From positions 1-36,415 of the forward strand of contig JAUIEZ010000039.1 in NCBI GenBank assembly GCA_030429665.1: DNA of 36,415 nt, in the 5' to 3' direction. The number at the start of each line of letters is the position of its first letter. Position 1 is the first letter of the stretch. Under the pieces are notes generated by a model. It ran no database searches, was not told the origin of the DNA, and saw nothing but the letters and a program-made list of their open reading frames with translations. The position numbers and the translations under genes were made by a program. Shown in pieces: positions 31,564 through 36,415 of this stretch. Source of the DNA: Gammaproteobacteria bacterium. Its GTDB lineage: Bacteria > Pseudomonadota > Gammaproteobacteria > Arenicellales > CAJQKF01.

Positions 31564-32982
31564 TCAGTCCGGGTTCTCTCGTGAATGGACATCGGGAACG
31601 CCTTCGCGTTCCGTGCGTATCGCCAGTTTGTCGAGCAAGCGTCGCGGCAGTGCCTGGAATCCGCCGTTGCTCATCAGGACGATCACGTCACCGGCGCGCG
31701 CGAGTTCGAGCAACCGCTCGACGATGGACCCGGCGTCATCGAATGTTTCGCACAGCGCTTCGCCGCCGCCGTCGACCATGTCGGCGGGATCCCATTGCAT
31801 GTCCGGTCCGCGCAGCACCAGTGACGCTTCAGGTCGCGCGAGCACCTCGGTCAACGTTTGACGGTGTATGCCGCCACGCATGGTATTGGACCGCATCTCC
31901 ACGACCGCCAGCAGTCGCGAACCGGGATGCCGCGCGCGCAGCGCGTCCAGCGTGGTGGCGATCGCCGTGGGATGGTGGGCGAAGTCCTCGTAAACGCGCA
32001 ACTCGTTCTCGTCGTACAGCAGTTGCAGGCGCCGTCGAGGGGGTTCGAAGCCGGACAGGCCGCGCGCGATGCGCGCCGCGTCGATGCCGGCGGCATCGCA
32101 GGCGGCGCAGGCAGCCAACGCGTTGACGGCGTTGTGGGCGCCGAATAGGCGCCAGCTCACGTCGATACGCCGTTCGTCCGGGCCGATCACTTCGAACGCC
32201 GAGTAATCCTCCGCATGAGCGCCGAATCGCCAGGTGTCGCCACCGGCCATGCCGGTCGCGAATCGTCGCACGCGGCTCCAGCAGCCGCGCGACAACGTAT
32301 CCATGACGTTTTCGTCGCCCTTGTTCGCCACGATCGTACCTGAACCCGGTATGGTCCGCACCAGGTGGTGAAACTGGGTCTTTATCTGGGACAGGTCGTC
32401 GAAGATGTCCGCGTGGTCATACTCCAGGTTATTCAAAATGGCGATGCGCGGGTGATAGTGGACAAACTTGGATCGCTTGTCGAAAAAGGCGGTGTCGTAT
32501 TCGTCCGCCTCGATGACGAACCATCGCCCGTCGCCGAGACGCGCCGACACCTCGAAATTACCGGGAACCCCGCCGACCAGGAAGCCGCAGTGCTCGCCCG
32601 CGGACTCCAGGACATGACATACCATCGAGGTGGTGGTGGTTTTGCCGTGGGTGCCTGCGACGGCGATGACGTCGCGATGGCGCAGGACTTCCCGGTGCAA
32701 CCACTCCGGTCCGGACATGAAGTCGTGGCGATTGTCGAGAATATGCTCGACTTCAGGATTGCCGCGCGACATGGCGTTGCCGATCAAGCACATGTCGACG
32801 TCCGGTGGAACGTTCTCGGCACGGTAGCCGTTGGCGACGTCGACGTCGAGGCCTGCGAGCAGGGTGCTCATCGGCGGGTAGGTGCTGGCGTCCGAACCGG
32901 AAACTTCGTGGCCGAGCTCACGCGCGATTTGCGCGATGCCCGCCATGAACGTGCCGCAGATACCGAGAATGTGCAGCTTCAC
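31564..32982 (-). CDS. mpl: UDP-N-acetylmuramate:L-alanyl-gamma-D-glutamyl-meso-diaminopimelate ligase
   Basis: A 472-residue Mur-ligase-family enzyme that reattaches the tripeptide L-Ala-gamma-D-Glu-meso-DAP, recovered from old cell wall, to UDP-MurNAc. It differs from MurC by its N-terminus MKLHILGICGTFMAGIA with GSDASTYPPMST. The ATP loop is GTHGKTT (residues 110-116), followed by EADEYDTAFFDKRSKF, NNLEYDHADIFD and the MurC-like C-terminal DFAHHPTAI. The ATG at 32982 lies 12 bases after the stop of the small membrane protein gene. Its presence indicates a Gram-negative cell with DAP-type murein. Confidence 0.96.
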   Translation of the reverse strand: MKLHILGICGTFMAGIAQIARELGHEVSGSDASTYPPMSTLLAGLDVDVANGYRAENVPPDVDMCLIGNAMSRGNPEVEHILDNRHDFMSGPEWLHREVLRHRDVIAVAGTHGKTTTTSMVCHVLESAGEHCGFLVGGVPGNFEVSARLGDGRWFVIEADEYDTAFFDKRSKFVHYHPRIAILNNLEYDHADIFDDLSQIKTQFHHLVRTIPGSGTIVANKGDENVMDTLSRGCWSRVRRFATGMAGGDTWRFGAHAEDYSAFEVIGPDERRIDVSWRLFGAHNAVNALAACAACDAAGIDAARIARGLSGFEPPRRRLQLLYDENELRVYEDFAHHPTAIATTLDALRARHPGSRLLAVVEMRSNTMRGGIHRQTLTEVLARPEASLVLRGPDMQWDPADMVDGGGEALCETFDDAGSIVERLLELARAGDVIVLMSNGGFQALPRRLLDKLAIRTEREGVPDVHSRENPD

Positions 32983-32994
32983 CGGATGTTCGAT

Positions 32995-33531
32995 TCAGGC
33001 CGGCGAATCGCCGACACCGAGTATGGACAATATCAGGAGCAGGCCGAACAGGATGCTGAGCTGGCAGAAAATCGCCGCCGCGACGCCGCGTCCGATGGTG
33101 GTGTCCAGGGCATGACGCAGGATATTCGACATGACCGCGAGGTACCAGGCGCCGGTGGCGAGGTGCAGCCATAGCGGTTGCGGCAATCCGGTGGGCTCCA
33201 CGCCATCGCCCGATCCGAGCAGGCCGACCAGCGGCCAGCTGGCGAACTGGAAAAGCGCTGCCGCGCCGTACAGCGCGGTGAGTGTTTGAACCCATCGAGA
33301 CTCGAGGTTCTTGATCTTGAGCACCAGGTAGACGACCGCGCCGAATACGAGCACCTGGGATACGGCGATGACGATGCGGCTGTACATCGTGTCGTACAGA
33401 TTGTTGGTCAGCACGTGACTGACCACCACGAGGAAGCCGGTTGCCAGCATGAGCCGTTCGGATGCCGGCGCATCCTGGGGCCCGCTCTGGAACAGGCATA
33501 GGCGTACGAAATAGGTAAGGAGTTGAGTCAT
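32995..33531 (-). CDS. Small integral membrane protein, unknown function
   Basis: A 178-residue protein with about five hydrophobic segments (roughly residues 27-45, 51-71, 84-107, 120-141 and 149-173). I do not recognise a named family; the pattern resembles Yip1-like or uncharacterised gammaproteobacterial inner-membrane proteins. It is the first gene of the unit with mpl and dsbA, ending 12 bases before the mpl start, which suggests a cell-envelope role. The ATG at 33531 has only a weak Shine-Dalgarno. It is divergent from rnd, with a 113-bp shared promoter region. Confidence 0.8.
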   Translation of the reverse strand: MTQLLTYFVRLCLFQSGPQDAPASERLMLATGFLVVVSHVLTNNLYDTMYSRIVIAVSQVLVFGAVVYLVLKIKNLESRWVQTLTALYGAAALFQFASWPLVGLLGSGDGVEPTGLPQPLWLHLATGAWYLAVMSNILRHALDTTIGRGVAAAIFCQLSILFGLLLILSILGVGDSPA

Positions 33532-33644
33532 CTGCGGGTTAGGTGCAATGCGAGGGATCGCGGGTCGTTCGGCGGCTTACCTTTTCCCCGTCCGGACGGG
33601 ACGAAGCGCGAGATCCTGACGCGGGCAATGATACCATCCGCGTC

Positions 33645-34745
33645 ATGAATCGGAACAATACGAAAGCGAAACAGACAATCGAGGATGCCGTCGCCGCCGA
33701 GGCCTTCGTGGCGGACACGCTCGGCGATCCGGTCGTGGGACTGGACACCGAGTTCATGCGGGTGCGGACGTACTTCCCGGAACTTTGCCTGCTGCAACTT
33801 GCCTCGTGCGACGGTACCCTCGCCTGCGTGGATCCGCTGGTCATCGACCCCGCCGTACTGGGCCGATCGCTGTCGAGACTGGATGGAACCGTCGTAATCC
33901 ACTCGGCCGGACAGGATCTCGAGGTGCTTCAACATGCGTTGGCATACCTGCCGGGTTCGCTGTTCGACACCCAGGTGGCCGCGGCGCTGCTGGGATTCGG
34001 CGAACAGGTCAGCTACGCCTCCCTGGTGAACGATCTCATTGGCGTCGAGGTCGCCAAGGGCGAGACCCGAACCGACTGGAGTCGCCGTCCATTGTCGTCT
34101 GCGCAAGTAGCCTACGCGTTCGATGATGTCGCGTACCTTATTGAAATACAACAATTATTGGAAGAGCGCCTGGTCCGGGACGACAAGTTGAACTGGATGA
34201 GGCTCGCTTGTGAGGAGATGCTGGAACTGCAGCGCCGGCCCGCCGACGATTCGGTGATCGCGCGTTTCAAGGGCGGCGCCGGCCTGCCAGTCTCGCGGCA
34301 GGCATTGCTGCGCGACCTGTTGTTGTGGCGGGAGCGCAAGGCGCGTGAACTGAACCGGCCGCGCGAATGGGTCGTCAGCGGTGCCGACCTCGTCGCCATT
34401 GCCCGCCAATGCCCGGACTCGGAAAACGCGCTCGGATCGTGCGCCAAGCTCAATCCCGCGCAGCTTCGGAAGCATGCCGGCGAGCTGCTTTCCATCGTCG
34501 CGGCAAGCCGCGACGCCGAACCCGTGCAGGTATGGCAGCAACGCACCGAGATGTCGGTCGAGCAGCGCGCCCGGGTAAAGTCGCTGCAGGGCAGGGTCAG
34601 GTCGTTTTGTGAGCAACTGTCGATCACACCCTCCGCCGTCGCCTCGCGAGCGGACATCGAAGCACTGGTGCTGGGTCGGCCCAGTCGGCTCGACGGGGGG
34701 TGGCGCCGCGATCTGCTTGCCGACGCGTTCGCCGGGTTCGTCTAA
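33645..34745 (+). CDS. rnd: Ribonuclease D
   Basis: A 366-residue 3'-5' exoribonuclease that trims the 3' ends of tRNA precursors and other small RNAs. The DEDD nuclease domain has GLDTEFMRV (Asp34, Glu36), HSAGQDLEVLQ (Asp91) and the third motif with the Tyr (YAFDDVAYL, Asp161), marking the DEDDy class. One HRDC domain is recognisable around residues 220-290 (LLLWRERKARELNRPREWVVSGADLVAIA) and a second, more divergent one follows. The ATG at 33645 starts a normal N-terminus; an upstream in-frame ATG at 33543 adds 34 residues without similarity. Length agrees with E. coli RNase D (375). Confidence 0.95.
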   Translation: MNRNNTKAKQTIEDAVAAEAFVADTLGDPVVGLDTEFMRVRTYFPELCLLQLASCDGTLACVDPLVIDPAVLGRSLSRLDGTVVIHSAGQDLEVLQHALAYLPGSLFDTQVAAALLGFGEQVSYASLVNDLIGVEVAKGETRTDWSRRPLSSAQVAYAFDDVAYLIEIQQLLEERLVRDDKLNWMRLACEEMLELQRRPADDSVIARFKGGAGLPVSRQALLRDLLLWRERKARELNRPREWVVSGADLVAIARQCPDSENALGSCAKLNPAQLRKHAGELLSIVAASRDAEPVQVWQQRTEMSVEQRARVKSLQGRVRSFCEQLSITPSAVASRADIEALVLGRPSRLDGGWRRDLLADAFAGFV

Positions 34746-34784
34746 AATTCCCGATTAAGTGGTAAGGTAAGCCCGGTAATTCGG

Positions 34785-34790
34785 TATATT
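34785..34790 (+). promoter_or_regulatory. Possible -10 element (TATATT) of the universal stress protein gene
   Basis: A TATATT hexamer stands out in the 130-bp rnd-usp gap. No good -35 is seen at 16-18 bases. A small CCCG/CGGG stem lies between it and the gene. Confidence 0.25.
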
Positions 34791-34875
34791 CCCCTCGCCG
34801 TCAACCCCGTCTTCGGGATGGTCGCCGGGGCGGACCGGGTGGATGAACTGTCGGCTCATCGAGGAGGCTGTACAC

Positions 34876-35724
34876 ATGAAAACCATTCTGATTCCCCTCA
34901 ACGGAATTTCTCCGTCGGAATCCCTGATCGACGCGTCGGTGCAGCTGGCGCGGCAGATCAACGGATTTGTCCAGGCCGTGTGGTGCCAGCAGACTTTACC
35001 CATCATCGCCGGCGAGGGTATTACGCTGCCCGCGGAGTACCTGTCCCAGTTCGAGCAGGAAGAACGAGAGCTGGCCGAATTCTCGAAGTCGGTATTCATG
35101 AAACGCATCGAGGCCCTCAAGGTGCCGCTCGGCGAGATGGAAACCTGGGATCGTTCGCAACCGGCTGCGTCGTGGATGGAGTTGCAGGGTACCGGCGCGG
35201 TCGCCCTGGCCGAACTTGCGCGCATATTCGATATCTCGGTAATGCATCGGCCCGTGCCGGAAAATTCGACGGAATGGCGAACCACCTGCGAAACGGTGTT
35301 GTTCGAAGGAGGGCGACCGCTGCTGCTGGTGAGCGATTCGTTGCCCGATACCTTTGGACGCGTCATCGTCATTGCCTGGAACGGCAGCAGCGAGACCGCC
35401 CGGGCCATCGGCATGTCGGGATCGATCCTGCGCGCGGCCCAACAGGTTCACGTCATCGAGGTCGAGGGCGGCATGGTCTCGGGCCCCACGGCCAGCCAGG
35501 TTGCGTGCGCGCTCAAGGCTGGCGGCGTCAATGCCAGCGCGGAGTCTCTCAAGCCCGGCGAGGGATCGGTCGCCGATACCATGATGAGCTATGCCGCCAA
35601 CGTCAATGCCGATCTCCTCATCAAGGGTGCCTACACCCACAGTCGACTGCGGGCTTTGATCTTCGGCGGCGCAACCAGTGACATTTTCTCGAAGTCGACG
35701 CTTCCCGTGCTCTTCTGTCACTGA
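34876..35724 (+). CDS. Universal stress protein with two tandem Usp domains
   Basis: A 282-residue cytoplasmic protein with two UspA folds. The first (residues 1 to about 140) starts MKTILIPLNG and lacks a clear nucleotide loop. The second (about 150-282) begins VIVIAWNGSSETARA and ends with KGAYTHSRLRALIFGGATSDIF, the G-x2-G...-type ATP-binding loop of this family, followed by the typical STLPVLFCH C-terminus. Tandem Usp proteins are linked to stress survival; no specific role can be read here. The ATG at 34876 is supported by GAGGAGG eight bases upstream; an ATG 11 codons earlier is in frame but has no Shine-Dalgarno. It lies 130 bp after rnd. Confidence 0.93.
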   Translation: MKTILIPLNGISPSESLIDASVQLARQINGFVQAVWCQQTLPIIAGEGITLPAEYLSQFEQEERELAEFSKSVFMKRIEALKVPLGEMETWDRSQPAASWMELQGTGAVALAELARIFDISVMHRPVPENSTEWRTTCETVLFEGGRPLLLVSDSLPDTFGRVIVIAWNGSSETARAIGMSGSILRAAQQVHVIEVEGGMVSGPTASQVACALKAGGVNASAESLKPGEGSVADTMMSYAANVNADLLIKGAYTHSRLRALIFGGATSDIFSKSTLPVLFCH

Positions 35725-35757
35725 CGTTTCTTCCCTGATTCGCCCGGACTTCCCCCG

Positions 35758-36415
35758 GTGCCCCGTGTAACCACCCGCGCCCGGCACTCGTTTCGAGCGC
35801 TTCATATCCTCTTGCTGTCGGCGGTGCTCTGGCTGCCGTGCATCGCCTGGTCGCAGGCGCTTCCCGGTGCGGACGCGACCGGGACCGTCAGTGCCGACGT
35901 GGCCGGCACGGTCGCGCCGATGACCGACGCCGAAGTTCGCCGCCTGCTTATCCGGCAGCTCGAGGAACGGTCCGAGCCTGTCGACGCCATGGATTCGGAA
36001 AGCGGTATGTCGCTGCAGCTGATCGGCGGAATTCAGGAAGTGTCCATGCGCTTCGAAACGGAGTACGCGGCGATTCGCGAATCGCTTGCCGGTGCCGGTG
36101 ACGAATACCGCATCATGTTGCGCAACCTGACCGGCGATGAAGGATGGCCGGCCGTTTTCCTGACCGTGGGGTTGTTCGTGCTGATGGTCGCGCTCGGCGC
36201 GGCGGCCGAATACGGTCTGGCGCGACTTACCGCTGGTGTCAGGGTTCGGATTCACAACGTCGAGTCGGGCGATTCGACGCGACACTTCGTATACGCCATC
36301 AATCGCCTGTTGTTCGCGGCGGCGGGCCTGATGGTTTTTACCCTGTCGGTGTACTTGTTGTCGCTGGGGTTTTTCCAGCAATTCGATCCGTTGCGGGTAT
36401 TGACCACCACGTGGC
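35758..36415 (+). CDS. Probable mechanosensitive-channel (MscS-family) protein, N-terminal part, cut by the window edge
   Basis: The frame opens with a GTG at 35758, has a hydrophobic signal segment (about residues 16-33, LHILLLSAVLWLPCIAWSQA), a periplasmic helical stretch rich in Glu/Arg (about 50-120), and two membrane segments (about residues 132-152 and 185-207) before the window ends at codon 219. Long MscS-type channels of gammaproteobacteria have this layout (signal, coiled periplasmic region, then additional helices before the MscS core), but the diagnostic MscS beta domain is not yet reached. The assignment is therefore by architecture only. It starts 33 bp after the stress protein stop, possibly co-transcribed. 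Confidence 0.6.
   Translation, partial: MPRVTTRARHSFRALHILLLSAVLWLPCIAWSQALPGADATGTVSADVAGTVAPMTDAEVRRLLIRQLEERSEPVDAMDSESGMSLQLIGGIQEVSMRFETEYAAIRESLAGAGDEYRIMLRNLTGDEGWPAVFLTVGLFVLMVALGAAAEYGLARLTAGVRVRIHNVESGDSTRHFVYAINRLLFAAAGLMVFTLSVYLLSLGFFQQFDPLRVLTTTW

Overview
The window is 36.4 kb of high-GC chromosomal DNA, almost fully coding. It looks like a Gram-negative proteobacterium, most likely a gammaproteobacterium: it carries Mpl (murein peptide recycling), DsbA, RNase D, a membrane-anchored c-type cytochrome, a LacI/TRAP-rich catabolic repertoire, and a CTGT-N8-ACAG LexA box of the beta/gammaproteobacterial type in front of dnaE2. I see no insertion sequence, integrase, phage gene or CRISPR array.

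Layout. (1) 1-3400, minus strand: the start of a glutaminase, the two subunits of a LigAB-type protocatechuate 4,5-dioxygenase, a possible small exported protein and an isoaspartyl peptidase/asparaginase. (2) 3401-14037, plus strand: a LacI-family regulator behind two perfect tandem operators, a complete TRAP transporter (DctP with a Tat-like signal, DctQ, DctM), then a tightly packed block of a fused E1 alpha/beta thiamine enzyme, a VOC-fold protein, an SDR dehydrogenase, a beta-hydroxyacid dehydrogenase with the DxPVGRT signature of sulfolactaldehyde reductase (YihU), and an AcoC-like lipoyl-E2/alpha-beta-hydrolase fusion. (3) 14135-23659: a small membrane protein, then a GMC oxidoreductase and a second LacI regulator (minus strand) divergent from a second TRAP transporter (DctP-Q-M), a histidinol-dehydrogenase-family enzyme, an SDR and a zinc alcohol dehydrogenase. 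The last six genes resemble the hps set for uptake and oxidation of 2,3-dihydroxypropane-1-sulfonate (DHPS). (4) 23759-36415: mostly housekeeping genes: dnaE2, trpD, a stand-alone RAM-domain protein, cytochrome c, tRNA-Arg(CCG), glycerate 2-kinase, dsbA, mpl, a small membrane protein, rnd, a universal stress protein and the start of a probable MscS-family channel.

How the genes may work together. The two LacI regulators are clearly related in sequence and each sits beside its own TRAP transporter, so the two catabolic blocks probably respond to related small, charged substrates. In block 3 the likely scheme is import of DHPS by the TRAP system, interconversion of its enantiomers through the 2-keto form by the SDR and zinc dehydrogenase, and oxidation to sulfolactate by the HisD-family enzyme. 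Block 2 resembles an acetoin-cleaving system (E1 plus AcoC-type E2) combined with dehydrogenases and a YihU-like enzyme. I infer that it oxidises an imported polyol- or sulfonate-type substrate to a hydroxyketone, cleaves it to an acyl-CoA plus an aldehyde, and processes the aldehyde. This combination is not one I recognise as a described pathway and is the main candidate for novelty. No E3 subunit, sulfo-lyase or sulfite-handling gene lies in the window.

Regulatory features include LacI operators at both regulators, a five-codon leader ORF coupled to the first LacI gene, hairpins between dctP and dctQ in both TRAP operons, a near-complete anti-Shine-Dalgarno match before the VOC gene, a LexA box touching the dnaE2 start, and a candidate small RNA downstream of dsbA.
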